A DNA stretch of 64,000 nucleotides from Balaenoptera acutorostrata (Eukaryota; Chordata; Mammalia; Artiodactyla; Balaenopteridae). Shown piece by piece: positions 21,770-31,747 of the stretch (the stretch's first letter is position 1; every line of letters begins with the position of its first letter). Made by a program: the position numbers and the translations under genes. The notes under the pieces are model-generated. The model was not told the origin of the DNA. It saw only the letters and a list, made by a program, of their open reading frames with translations, and searched no databases. The DNA lies in NCBI RefSeq assembly GCF_949987535.1, contig NC_080067.1, forward strand, positions 61,190,405 through 61,254,404, given 5' to 3'.

Positions 21770-22165
21770 GACCCATATCCAGGATCATGCTGGAAAAATT
21801 TCAGAATGCTAAGAAAGCGTCCAGAAACTAGAATCACTCTAACATTCATCTTCTCATCAAAAATACAGGATGCTAGAAGATAACAGAGCGCTATCCTCCA
21901 AATTCTAAGGGAAAGATATTTTGAAACCAGATTCCTATAGACCTTTACCAACATGTGTGTTACAAATAAATGGGTTACCAGGTAACCTGCACAGCCAGAG
22001 GCCTCTGCTGCAAACAATTTCACTCACCACACAAATATTATCATTTTCTATATACATATTATGGTATGAAAAAAGTTGGAAAGCACTGCTCTCACAAGTC
22101 AGATTCTCCATCAAGAGTCAAAATAAAGACATTTTCAGACATTCAAGAACTTAAATTATACTTAT
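21770..22165 (+). mobile_element. L1M/HAL1-like fragment, split by a DNA element
   Basis: TACAGGATGCTAGAAGATAA, CCTCCAAATTCTAAGGGAAA and ACCAGATTCCTATAGACC continue after an interruption with CAAAATAAAGACATTTTCAG and ACATTCAAGAACTTAAA. This order is seen in old L1/HAL1 elements. The gap at about 21955-22108 is filled by another element. Confidence 0.6.
21955..22108. mobile_element. Probable short hAT element nested in L1M
   Basis: The segment reads GGTTACCAGGTAACCTGCAC ... AAAAGTTGGAAAGCACTGC. The 3' end is the complement of a hAT-type terminus (GCAGTGCTTTCCAAC). It contains a 14-bp palindrome, GGTTACCAGGTAACC. The interruption of L1M sequence on both sides supports insertion. Confidence 0.45.
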
Positions 22166-22845
22166 GAAAAAAATCAAAAGATACAGCACCAAAGTAAAAA
22201 AGGAATCCAATAAAACACAACATGAGATGGAAGAAACAGTGGCAGCTGAGTATGATCTAGAAATGACAAATGAATAAGAAAATAAAAGAGGATGTGCTTA
22301 TCACTGACAGTGGGAGATTCTCCTTTAACAGCAAACGTTTAATAAGACAGTATTGTATCTTCCTCCTCATAAATATTACATAGTAAAAAACAGTTAAACA
22401 ATTAGTAATTCTCTTTCGATTTCTAAAATCATCTTATAGGAAAAAAGGAGGCACAGAACTAAGTAGTTACAAACTGCAATCTTTACTCTAAAAATATTAG
22501 GTTATCCAGTCAACAGAACAGTATGCATTATCATCCCAACTGCTACTAAACTGTATGTAAATGAGTCATAGTAAATATTTTTCTGTTATATGTACATGTA
22601 GATGGTACATATATCAATGTATATATTTATATATATATATAAAAAAGTCCTTAACTGTGCACAAAAACACATTTGAAAGAATACACACCAAACTCTTCAG
22701 CTGTCTCTAGTGAATGGAATGAGGTCAAACAGAGAACTTTTACCTGTCACTTTATAATATACATCTGTTCTGTTTAGTTGGTTCACTCATTTTCATACGT
22801 ATGCATGACATATCAAAGATAAACTTGTTTTAAAAAGCAGGGTCT
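22166..22845. other. No assignable transposon; (TA)n tract
   Basis: Contains a TA-rich microsatellite at about 22617-22645. The rest is unassigned. Confidence 0.45.
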
Positions 22846-22849
22846 TAAA

Positions 22850-23290
22850 GAGATATATGCACACCCATGTTCATAGCAGCGTTATTCACAACAGCCAAAA
22901 GATGGAAGCAATCAAAGTGTGTGCTGAGGAATGAATGGGTAATCAAAATGTGTTCTACATACATACAATGGAGTACTATTCAGCCTTAAAGAGGAAGAAA
23001 ACTCTGACACATGCTACAACATGGATGAACCTTGAAGACATTATGCTAAGTGTAAGAAGCCAGTCACAAAAAGACAAATATCATATAGTGCCACTTAGGA
23101 GAGGTACCTAGTGTAATCAAACACATAGAAACAGAAAGTAGAAGGGTGGCTGCCAGAGGCTGGAGAGAAGGGGAAATAGGGAGCTGTTGTTTAATGGGTA
23201 TAAAAATGAAAAGCGTGCAGGAGATTAGTTAAGTACCTTCAAGTGCAATCAAACTATTACGTTATGTGTATTTTACCACAATTAAAAAAT
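22850..23290 (+). mobile_element. L1M (L1MA/MB-type) ORF2 end plus 3'UTR
   Basis: CCATGTTCATAGCAGCGTTA, CACAACAGCCAAAAGATGGA, GGAGTACTATTCAGCCTTAA, GAAGCCAGTCACAAAAAGAC, CTGCCAGAGGCTGGAGAG and GTGTATTTTACCACAATTAAAAAATAAATA are consecutive landmarks of the element end, with a retained A-rich tail. Confidence 0.85.
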
Positions 23291-23374
23291 AAATAAGGTT
23301 CAAAAGCAAATGATAAAAACCCAAAATTAAAACAAATAAAAGATAAATTATAAATTGTGGCATCTGGGGAGATA

Positions 23375-23998
23375 TGGTCAATCCTCATCATTCACTGATT
23401 TCATATTTGTGAGACCTGCCTACTTGCTAGAAGTTATATACAACCCCCAAATTAATACTTGTGACACTTCTGCAATCTTCAGACATGTATAGAAGAGCAA
23501 AAAATTTGAGTTGCCTATAGTGCACGTGCCCAGCACTCTGCCTTATTGTTTCAGCTCTCATTCTGTGAACAAATGTCCTCTGTGTGGTCCATTTAGTGCC
23601 ACATTTTTGTATTTTGGTGCTTTTTGTTGGTGATTTTCCTATTTAAAATATCCCCAGCATAGTGCTGAAAAGCTGTCTAGTGTTCCTAAGCACAAGGCGG
23701 CCTGATGTGCCTTATGGAGAAAACATGTGGTGGACGGGCTTCATTCATGCAGGAGCTACAGTGCTGTTGGCCATGAGTGAATGCTAATGAATCAACAATA
23801 TATATTCAGTAAGGTGTCTTTTAAACAGAAACACACAAAACAAAGTTATTATTGATCCACTGACAAAACTGTTGTGACCAGAGGCTCACAGAAACCTAAC
23901 TCTGTATCTCCCTTAGGAAGCAACAGTTCAATATTTGCTAATTCAGTGTTCACAGCAACTTTATAAACTTAACTACTGTGAATAATGAGAACTGATTG
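23375..23998. mobile_element. Tigger-family DNA transposon, internally deleted
   Basis: The ends are inverted repeats: GGTCAATCCTCATCATTCAC at the start, and the complement of the end is CAATCAGTTCTCATTATTCA. TA dinucleotides flank both sides (23373-23374, 23999-24000), as expected for TcMar elements. The interior (TTATGGAGAAAACATGTGG, GCTGTTGGCCATGAGTGAATG, AATGAATCAACAATATATAT) is a remnant of the pogo-like transposase N-terminal DNA-binding region, now full of stops. Confidence 0.8.
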
Positions 23999-24186
23999 TA
24001 TTTATCTACAAGTTTTTTTTTTAAAGGAGCAATATTATAAGCCAAAAAATTAAGTTACGTCAATCACTCCAACTTAATAAACTTAATGTGATTTTAAAAA
24101 ATATTTTAATGGTTAATGAAGTTTTTTATAATACATGAAGTATGGTGGGGGGGTAATTTATTTCTAATTAAAAATAAATATCAGCT

Positions 24187-24388
24187 CGGGACTTCCCTGG
24201 TGGTCCAGCGGGTAAGACTCTGCGCTCCCAATGCAGGGAGCCTGGGTTCAATCCCTGGTCGGGGAACTAGATCCCGCATGCACATGCATGCCAAAACTAA
24301 GAGCTCGCATGCAGCAACGAAGATCCCGTGTGCCGCAACTAAGGCCCGGCACAGCCAAAATAAATAAATAAATATTTAAAAAAATATA
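24187..24388 (+). mobile_element. CHR-related SINE, variant with GTCCAGCGGGTAAGAC head
   Basis: GGACTTCCCTGGTGGTCCAG, then GGGTTCAATCCCTGGTCGGGGAACTA, then a body rich in GCATGC and an (AAAT)n tail. This 'GTCCAG' subtype differs from the long CHR form in the box A region and has a shorter body. A weak TSD (ATATCAGC) ends at 24184 and 24399. Confidence 0.88.
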
Positions 24389-24399
24389 TATATATCAGC

Positions 24400-24565
24400 C
24401 AACCTTTATTGAATGCTTACATAGCATGCAGTTAATTAAGCACTTTACTACTCACGGATAACCTTGCACATGGTAAAAATTCAATAAAATATTGCCTAAT
24501 ATTATTTATAGCATTAAATTCCTACAATCACTCTGTGAGGTAGGTATATGAGCAAACCTTCAAGG
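24400..24565 (-). repeat. MIR-like fragment
   Basis: CCTTTATTGAATGCTTACAT, AAGCACTTTACTACTC and ACAATCACTCTGTGAGGTAG follow antisense MIR in order. A CACATGGTAAAAATTCAATAAA segment in the middle suggests a mixed L2/MIR composition. Confidence 0.45.
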
Positions 24566-24917
24566 TAATGGGAATCTGAGAATGTTATCTAATCTGGTTG
24601 GGTCTGAATGCAGTGTACACACAACTATATAAGACTGTCTCTGATAGTTCATTCAGGCTATGACAAAATTATCAACTGCGTTCGTCTGTAATGAAGAAGG
24701 CTTTGGGGACTAAGTGGAAGCAGCAGTACAAAACTATGAAGGGAATGAGGTAGACATACAAGGAAAACAAAGTAGGACTATTGCTTCTAATAGCGTTGGA
24801 GAGTTCAAAAAAAAGAAAGTGACATATTCATAGTGTAAATTCTTGACTCAAAGCACTGACAAAAAACAAGGCAGTTACTAAGTATGACATAAAAGAATTC
24901 TTCTCCAAACTCTAGAG
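24566..24917. other. No recognisable feature
   Basis: Unassigned sequence. Confidence 0.4.
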
Positions 24918-25238
24918 CAGCAATCAGCAAACGTTTTCACTAAAGGGCCAAAGAGTCATTTTTTTAAGGTCGTGGAAGGTCTCTGTCACAACTACCAAAC
25001 TGCTGTTGTGAAGTGAGAGCAGCCAGAAACGATACATAAATTAATGTGGCTGTGTTCCAATAAATCCTTATATAGGAAATTTTGAATTTCATATAATTTT
25101 CACTTGTCATGAAATAGTATCACTCTTTTGATTTTTTTCCCAATTACTTTAAAATGTGAAAAACATTTTTAGCTGTGGGTCATACAAAAACAAGTGTAGG
25201 CCACATTTGACCTCCAGACCATAGTTTCCCAACCCCTG
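24918..25238. mobile_element. hAT (Charlie-like) DNA transposon, forward copy
   Basis: It starts CAGCAATCAGCAAACGTTTTC and ends AGTTTCCCAACCCCTG, degraded inverted repeats of the family at 5701. It keeps AAAGGGCCAAAGAGTCAT, GGTCTCTGTCACAACTACC and an extra 100 bp of AT-rich interior (25080-25180), so it is longer than the other three copies. Confidence 0.72.
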
Positions 25239-25420
25239 ATCCTAGATCTTGCAAGACCAAAATGCATAGTCTGATTTTGTTAACTGCCTAATTATAACAT
25301 CAAGCAACGTTAAAGAAACAGGAACGTAGTGGTTATAAACTGATTTATCTGCAAGAATCTTGGAAAGTCCTTAAGATCATGATATTAGGAAATCCCACCA
25401 TAATCCTATATCATTTGTAC

Positions 25421-25642
25421 CAGAGGTACAGAAACTACAAGCTACAGTCCAAATTTGACCCACAATGCTTTTGTAAGTAAAGTCTTCTGGGAACATAGAC
25501 ACATCCATTTACTTATGTATTATCTATGGCTGCTTTAGCACTACGATAGCTGTGTTAGGTAGTTTTTTCACAGACTGTCCAGCATACAAAGCCTAAGATC
25601 CTTAGTACGTGGCCCCCTACAGAAAAGGTTTGCTGATCCCTA
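25421..25642. mobile_element. hAT (Charlie-like) DNA transposon, reverse copy
   Basis: It starts CAGAGGTACAGAAACTACAA and ends GGTTTGCTGATCCCTA, in the orientation opposite to the copy 180 bp upstream. Internal landmarks are ATGTATTATCTATGGCTGCT and TACGTGGCCCCCTACAGAAA. An approximate 8-bp TSD flanks it: ATTTGTAC at 25413-25420 and ATCTATAC at 25643-25650. Confidence 0.75.
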
Positions 25643-26716
25643 ATCTATACAAACAACTCTAGATACAGCATACAGCTAGGCTTGACCAAGGGAGCATAAG
25701 CCACAGCCACTCAAAGTTCCCAGAGCCAGAGCCTCTCGAATAAGGGTTAGGTAAAGTACCCCTCAAAAAAGGCTCTATGACTGCATCACGAGCACTGTCA
25801 TCTTTCTCTTGGCTTTCCACAAAAGATCAACAGCCACTTATCAGAGTAGCCATACACCTGGGAAAGAGAAATACCCCAACATTTACGGGACTATAAAATC
25901 TAACTCTTAAACTAATCCTGAGTACCCAGATAGCACCATCATGACATACGTGTCAGAATGAAGGATTACAGTAGCCAAATAATATATGAAGCTTTGGCCC
26001 AAGTCCATTTATCAGAGAGTGGATCAATCCTCCCATCTTATGCTTATTTCTCCAGGTATTGAACATACAGCTGAAAAGGGTAGTCTCAGCTGACTACCAA
26101 CTGACAAAAGCCCACACTTATGCCAGGACAGGTGGAGTAGTGGGGTAGTATCATATCAGGAAAAGTCAGAGAGAGACCCCTGGAGCTCTCCCACCAATCA
26201 AAAACTGTGTTCCTGGGGGAATTATCCAAGAATCAAATGCAACAAGGGTTGGAATCCCTAGCAGATATTCACTTAGTACAACTGTTTGGCTAATGCAGAA
26301 CACACAATGTTCTTAGAGAAGAACAGTATTTTAAACTTAATGACTACAAGCAAAGTTGATAATCCAAATTTGATCTCTTTAGTGCAGTACCTGGTATAAA
26401 GCTACAGTTCTGGCAAATGGTGTCTCTGTCTCTACAATTTGCTTTCACTTCGCTTGGACAGCAGTACATATTCACTATATTGCCTCAGGTTAAGTCAAAT
26501 TTCTACTTTCATATGACCTTAGTTATCTAATAACACCATTCAGCATCACACTGGTCCACTGCACTGATAAACTGAAGCCAACAGGACCTTGTGAGGAAGA
26601 AATAGCAATACTCTATATGCCTTAAAAAGACAGATATGCCAGATGGCAGAAAATAAGTCCCAAGAAAATACGGTGTCCTGCCACCACTATGAAGTTCTAG
26701 GAGCCAGGGGAGAGTG

Positions 26717-26818
26717 GCAACTCTGGGTATTCCCTCAAAATAAAAAGCAAAAAGCAAAAATAAAAAGCAAAAAGCAAATAAAAAGCAACTCTGGGTATTC
26801 CCTCAAAATAAAAAGCAA
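26717..26818 (+). repeat. 68-bp-period tandem duplication with 20-bp sub-units
   Basis: A 34-bp segment beginning GCAACTCTGGGTATTCCCTC is present exactly at 26717-26750 and 26785-26818. Between them AAAATAAAAAGCAAAAAGC-type units recur with a period of about 20 bp. It is about 1.5 copies of a 68-bp unit inside the ERVL remnant and creates a low-complexity Lys-rich frame. Confidence 0.9.
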
Positions 26819-27700
26819 GCCTTGTACCTCCTATAACAAAGAAAGAAGCAGAAAGCTTGCTGGGCCCGCTTTGGATATTGAAAACAACATATACCAATTT
26901 GTGTGTGCTGCTCTATTTACTGAATGACCTGAAATCCAGCAGTTTTAAGTTTATCCCAGAGGAAGAGAAAATGTCCTAGCCAATCCAGGTTGCAGTTCAA
27001 GTAGCTCTGTCACTTGACCATAATGACCCTCTGACTGCAATGGTGTTCCAAGGGTCAACGTATCAATGCCATAAGGAACTATTGGCAAATCCCTCTAGGA
27101 AAATCTCAGCAAAGACCCCTAAGAGTTCTTAAGGCAAAGTCATACTTTCTTTATCAAACTAAGACTCTTTTGAAAATAATTCTTGTACCTTTTGTACTGG
27201 TAGAGAATGAACACATGGCCACAGGTAACTATAAAACCTGAGTTGCCCGTCGGGAACTGTCATCATCTGATCTACCAAGTCAAAGCTGATGTGACAGAAA
27301 CACTCCATCGTCGAGCGGTTATGATACATGCAGAGCAGGATTCAGGCTGGTTGTGAAGCACGAGCAGATAGCTCACACTTTCGGTGTGCCCATTCCTGAT
27401 GCACTGCAACTTCCTCCTCACACAAGGCCTGTCACGACATGGAGGATCCTCTAAGACTAGCTAGCTGAGAAAGAAAATATATGACCCTGGCTTACATGAC
27501 TCTGCACGACATGCTGGTATCACCCAGAAACTGATTCTTTCTATCCTACTGCTCCATCTGGAGTAACTGTTAAGGAAAGTTAGAAAGAGAAATCCTCCCA
27601 CTGGGCAGTACATCTCATGATCCACACTGTCAATAAAGGGAAACAGAGTGAGGTTCATATCCATTCTTAAAAGGGGAGCAATCATGTTGCTAGTAGTGGA

Positions 27701-27731
27701 TTGCATTCACTACTATCACTACCAAGCTCAG
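27701..27731 (+). repeat. 31-bp exact repeat, copy 1 (partner at 29255-29285)
   Basis: A 31-bp stretch starting TTGCATTCACTACTATCACT is identical to 29255-29285. Copy 1 lies in the ERVL-like remnant and copy 2 in the interior of the hAT element. Flanking sequences are unrelated. Confidence 0.92.
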
Positions 27732-28171
27732 GTCCTCAAAAGACACAGGTATGGACAATGACTTAAGGAAGAGATACATAGATGGACCTCTTAGAATTAA
27801 CAAAGTGTGAAAATATTTCTGTCCCATGCAAAGGCTCACCAGAAGTCCCAGCTGTGGCGGAGACTTCCATAAACATGTGGAATCATGAGGCAAGATAATC
27901 CATTCCTTGGAAGTCAGTCAACAACTTTCACCAGCAACTTCAATGCCTAATCAATAGCCTCACAAAAAACAGCCACCGTCAGAAAAGAGGCTCAAGAAAT
28001 TGTACCAACTTGCACTTCACAAAAAGGTTGACTTAGCTACCCTGCCAATGTACCATCTTTCACTAGGTTATGATGTAGTAACAAACAATCCTAAAACCCT
28101 TAACAGTTTACAACAGTGGTTCTTAAATATTTGGGGCTGATAACCTCTTTATACTCTTAAAAATCGAGGCT

Positions 28172-28523
28172 ATCTGTCATACAGAGTGAAATAAGTCAGA
28201 AAGAGAAAAGCAAGTATCGTATAATAATGTATATATGTGGAATGTAGAAAAATGGTATAGATGATCTTATATGCAAAGCAGAAATGGAGACACAGACGTA
28301 GAGAACAAATGTATGGATACCAAGGGGGAAAGGGGTAGGGTGGGAGGAATTGGGAGACTGGGATTGACACATATACATTATTGATACTAGGTATAAAATA
28401 GACAACTGATGGGAACATACTGTATAGCACACGGACTGTATGTGTATGCCTGATTCATTTTGTTGTACGGTGGAGACTAACAACATTGTAAAGCAACCAT
28501 ACTCCAATAAAAATTAATTTTAA
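28172..28523 (+). mobile_element. L1 3'-end insertion inside the hAT element
   Basis: GAGTGAAATAAGTCAGAAAG, ACAGACGTAGAGAACAAATG, TTGGGAGACTGGGATTGACA, ATACTGTATAGCACACGG and AACATTGTAAAGCAACCATAC end in CCAATAAAAATTAATTTTAAA. The TSD AAAAATCGAGGCT (28159-28171) recurs as AAAAACCGAGGCT (28524-28536). This is a 352-bp, 5'-truncated copy of a cetartiodactyl L1. Confidence 0.93.
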
Positions 28524-28990
28524 AAAAACCGAGGCTCTCGAACTTCTGTTTACATGAGCTTTAACAATATTTACTACAGTAGAAATTAAACAATCTTTAA
28601 AATGTGTATTTATTAATTAATTTAAAAATAATAAACCAGCTACACGTTAACACAAATAAAATTTTTATTTTAAAATAAACTACTTTATTTTATACTAAAA
28701 TAAACTACTACATTTTCAAAAAAAATGAAACAAAGTTTTAATAAGTGTATTTTTAAAAATCTCTTTAAGGTCTGCCTTAACAGAAGACATTAGATTACCA
28801 TATCTGCCTCTGCATCCAGTCAGCTGCAATATGTTGTTTTGGTTGAAATACATGAAAAAAAATACAAACTCACAGATGTGTAGTTGGAAAAGGGAGGAAT
28901 ATTTGATGGCTTTTTTAAATATCTATGAATATTATTCTTTGATTCTATATCAAAACTCACCAAGTAATAGTGTCTTAAAGGTTCACTGAA

Positions 28991-29045
28991 GAAACTAACA
29001 CAACATTATAAATCAACGATATGTCAATTAAAAAAAATGTTTTTA
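28991..29045 (+). mobile_element. Very short (55-bp) L1 insertion inside the hAT element
   Basis: GAAACTAACACAACATTATA, AATCAACGATATGTCAATT and an A-rich tail are just the last 45 bp or so of L1. The TSD AAAGGTTCACTGAA (28977-28990) recurs as AAAGGTTCATTGAA (29046-29059), one mismatch. This is an independent event from the 28172 copy. Confidence 0.85.
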
Positions 29046-29254
29046 AAAGGTTCATTGAAATATAGAATCTTATCAATTAACTTTTGTACTGTTGCATTAA
29101 AATCCATCAGTCTGGCAACATGAACCAATCTTTTGTCCATGTATAATTTTGCAACATCACTCATCAGTCAATCATAAATACTGGTCCACTGAGTTTGGTA
29201 TAGCTCCCAAATGTTGGCATTTCATTATACAACATCGAATTTTTTTTAAAAAAA

Positions 29255-29285
29255 TTGCATTCACTACTATCACTACCAAGCTCAG
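29255..29285 (+). repeat. 31-bp exact repeat, copy 2 (partner at 27701-27731)
   Basis: Identical to 27701-27731 and preceded here by a T-run/A-run junction (29240-29254). It has no TSD and no transposon boundary of its own. Confidence 0.92.
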
Positions 29286-29959
29286 CAGAAAAAGCCTAAG
29301 TACTGGGAAGCTGTCAAGCACACACTGCCTGATAATTTTCTAAAATTTTAATTTACACTTGAAACCTCAGATTTTATCACTGGCAACAAATACTGCCAGT
29401 TGCTTTCCTTGAAGTAAAGGCTCACTTCAACTGACAAAATGTCTGTCAAATGCTCATGTCAAAATAACCCTAGTGAATCACCGTTTCAAGTGAAAATTAT
29501 ATTCCATAAAGAGGCTAGTTCAGCTCATAACTCAAATAATCACACAAGTGCTTTTCCGTGTGACAACCACATTTCAGCATGCAGAAGTGCTTCATCAACA
29601 CTTCCTGCTTCATGTAAAAAGACCTGTAAAAAGATGCATACTCAAGATCAAGATTTTTTAAAATTAGTAAGTTTCACTGCTTCATCAAGTACATTCTCAG
29701 GTATAATATTTTTTGTTTAGTATAAATATATGGTGACAAAGAGCACAGTTTGAAGCAACTGCACTGATTTTTCCTAAGGCACCAGCAGTTTTCCCCACCA
29801 TAGCTTATGAACCATAGTGCAACTGTCAACACAATGAAAAAGGAACTCAGTATTATTATTAAAATAGTTTTAACCCTTAAAGGGTCTTGGGCTCAACAGA
29901 CAGCACTTTGAGCACTACTGTTTTACTAGAACAAAAATATATTTCTCATTTTTGTTATG

Positions 29960-30430
29960 TTGACTTTGGGTTGGTTACAGGTATCTTCTTCATTCTGGAA
30001 TCCTGGCAAAAGAAAAAGCCTTTATCTGGCGCCTGTTTTTCTTGTGGCAGAGGAAAATGAGCAAAATAAATTCATGCAATGGCTTCCAAAGCTTCTTCTT
30101 AGACATGACCTATATCACTTCTCATCTTCCACTGACTTTGGTCAAGTCCCATGGCCAAGCTTGATGTCAATGGAAAGAAGGAAGTACTCCTCCCATAGGT
30201 AGGGACCCTGCAGAGAGAAGCCCAGTAAAGAAGGCAAGCAAATTGTTTAGAATAATACAATCTACCGTGAGCAGCAACTGAGTCCCTCTCACCTCCACAC
30301 CAAACAGTACCATATTTCACTGTGGACAAAGAGCCACCTGGTAGCAAGCTGATAACACTCAGGATCTTTCCATCATGAAAGAACTTATCTCTGTGAAATA
30401 GACACTTGGCTTTTGTAAACAACCTTATGC
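29960..30430. repeat. Unassigned old repeat candidate
   Basis: TCTTGTGGCAGAGGAAAATGA, GGCTTCCAAAGCTTCTTCTT and AAGTCCCATGGCCAAGCTTG follow a cadence I associate with a common mammalian interspersed repeat ('cttgtggcagaaggaaaagag ... aaagcttcttctcagaagtgac ... agtcacatg'). I cannot name the family. ORFs on both strands are chance. Confidence 0.3.
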
Positions 30431-30799
30431 TGACTAGCCTGGAAACAAGTCCATTATTTATAACCTTCTTATTTTGAAGGGAGAATCCGTTTTAGGTTCT
30501 AGAAAACCAATTCACATACCAACTTAGAACACAAATCTTTCATAAATCATAGTTTTTAGGTGAGAGCTTATTATAGTTGTTTGATGTCTAAGTACAAAAA
30601 GGAGGTATATATACTAATAGGGACAGTTACGTATCTACTACTGTGGGCATCCATCAAATTCATCACTACTAAAAATTTCAACAGACTTTAATTTGTGGGT
30701 ATTTCTACAGATTTTATGATCTACTGCTTAATATATTAATGTAATTTCTAATTTGCTCATATAATCTCTAATGTAGAAAATAGAAGTTAAAATTTCCAG

Positions 30800-31240
30800 C
30801 CTCCTTTACAGCTAAGGACATAGCACATTATTCTGTATTACATAAACCTCCAAGAGACTTTGATTTGGAAGTAAGCAACGAGTAGAACTTCCATTTTTGC
30901 TCAAGCCCAAGGCAACAGATACATTTGACTTTTGATGGTGGTGGCAGCCATTTCCCAGTGGTTACAATATAGAGTTCCTGTCACTGAAAAAGCACCATAG
31001 CCAACAGTAGTACCATCTGCAATCAAGTTAAGTACCTTGCATTTAGTGGTCAGCAACAGTAGCTTTCTCAAACCTAGTTCTGCAGTATGGTTTTGGGAAA
31101 TGTTCCCAGAGGCTTGGACTAAAGTCCATATCTCTAGCACTCCCCAATATTCTTTAATAATTCCTTATTCTGTGAGCTACCCAATATTCTTTAATAATTC
31201 CCTGTTCTGCTTACAATAGCCAGGGTGAGTTGTGTTTATT
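30800..31240 (+). mobile_element. Candidate old LTR 3' portion
   Basis: TAATAATTCCCTGTTCTGCTT and AATAGCCAGGGTGAGTTGTG resemble the 3' part of MaLR/ERVL-type LTRs ('ttccctgttctgcttaaactagccagagtgagttt'). Upstream sequence is GC-richer than the flanks. The 5' boundary is not defined. Confidence 0.35.
31143..31201 (+). repeat. 37-bp-period tandem duplication
   Basis: CCCAATATTCTTTAATAATT at 31143 is repeated exactly at 31180 and extends two more bases (22 bp). It lies at the 3' part of the candidate LTR. Confidence 0.9.
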
Positions 31241-31249
31241 ATAAAGAAC

Positions 31250-31360
31250 TATGATTTACAATACTTGTATTATTCCTATTTTACACATAAGAAAAATGAA
31301 AGATTAGATTGTTAGGTAATCTGCTGATACCTGGTTTCTCAGATTTGAAAGCTCAGACTT
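31250..31360 (-). repeat. MIR fragment
   Basis: TTATTCCTATTTTACACATAAG followed by AAGATTAGATTGTTAGGTAATCTGC matches antisense MIR ('ttatccccattttacagatgagg ... ttaagtaacttgc'). Confidence 0.45.
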
Positions 31361-31450
31361 TGCTCTTTTTATATTATACAAATTCTACAATTAATTACTT
31401 AAATAGTACAGGACAGTGACTGAAACAAACTTATCATCACTCTTCTAAAG

Positions 31451-31739
31451 CAGGAGTTGGCAAGCTACGGCTAATGGGCCAAATCCAACCTGCTTTTTGT
31501 ACAATCCACAAGCTAAGAATAGTTTTTACATTTTTAAATGGGGGTGGGGGAGAATATTAAAAATTACATGAACTTCAAATTTCAGTGTCTATCATTAATA
31601 AAATTTTATTGGAACACAGGCCATGCCCATTCATTTACATATTGTCTATGGCTGCCTTCCCACTACAACAAGCAGACGTGAGTAGCTACCTAAAATATTT
31701 ACTCCCTGGCTCTTTACAGAAACAGTATGCCGACCTCTG
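31451..31739. mobile_element. hAT (Charlie-like) DNA transposon, best-preserved copy
   Basis: It starts CAGGAGTTGGCAAGCTACGG and ends TATGCCGACCTCTG. Landmarks are GGGCCAAATCCAACCTGC, AATAAAATTTTATTGGAACA, ATTGTCTATGGCTGCCTTCC and CTAAAATATTTACTCCCTGG. Flanking 8-mers are TTCTAAAG (31443-31450) and CTCTAAAA (31740-31747), 6 of 8 matching. It is 289 bp, non-autonomous and has no ORF. Confidence 0.82.
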
Positions 31740-31747
31740 CTCTAAAA

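Larger units (their letters stand above)
25650..28060 (+). pseudogene. Decayed ERVL-like endogenous retrovirus internal region (pol remnant)
   Basis: The nucleotide order follows the pol region of ERVL/MaLR-type endogenous retroviruses. From about 26590 it matches the sequence after the reverse transcriptase (GAAATAGCAATACTCTATA, ATGGCAGAAAATAAGTCCC, AAGCAGAAAGCTTGCTGGGC, ACAACATATACCAATTTG). About 27470-27620 corresponds to the RNase H region (GACTCTGCACGACATGCTGG, AATCCTCCCACTGGGCAGTA). 27770-28040 corresponds to the start of integrase (GATGGACCTCTTAGAATTAA, TTTCTGTCCCATGCAAAGGC). Stops and frameshifts are frequent in all frames, and no LTR was recognised directly at either edge. It is not coding. 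The part before 26.5 kb is assigned with less certainty. Confidence 0.6.
28114..29920. mobile_element. Large hAT DNA transposon carrying two L1 insertions
   Basis: It starts CAGTGGTTCTTAAATATTTG and ends ...CACTTTGAGCACTACTG, whose complement is CAGTAGTGCTCAAAGTG, the hAT-type inverted terminus. The flanking 8-mers GTTTACAA (28106-28113) and TTTTACTA (29921-29928) match at 6 of 8, consistent with an old 8-bp TSD. The interior is AT-rich and shows no open transposase frame. Without its two L1 insertions (28172-28523, 28991-29045) it is about 1.4 kb. Confidence 0.72.

Noticed and set aside
21670..22023. 117-codon minus ORF with a long Phe run
   Set aside because: The Phe run is the complement of an A-run at 21746-21757, and the ORF crosses an L1M and a DNA element.
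25650..28060. Several 60-95 codon ORFs, considered as a host gene
   Set aside because: The sequence follows an old ERVL-like pol region with many stops and is better explained as a retroviral relic.
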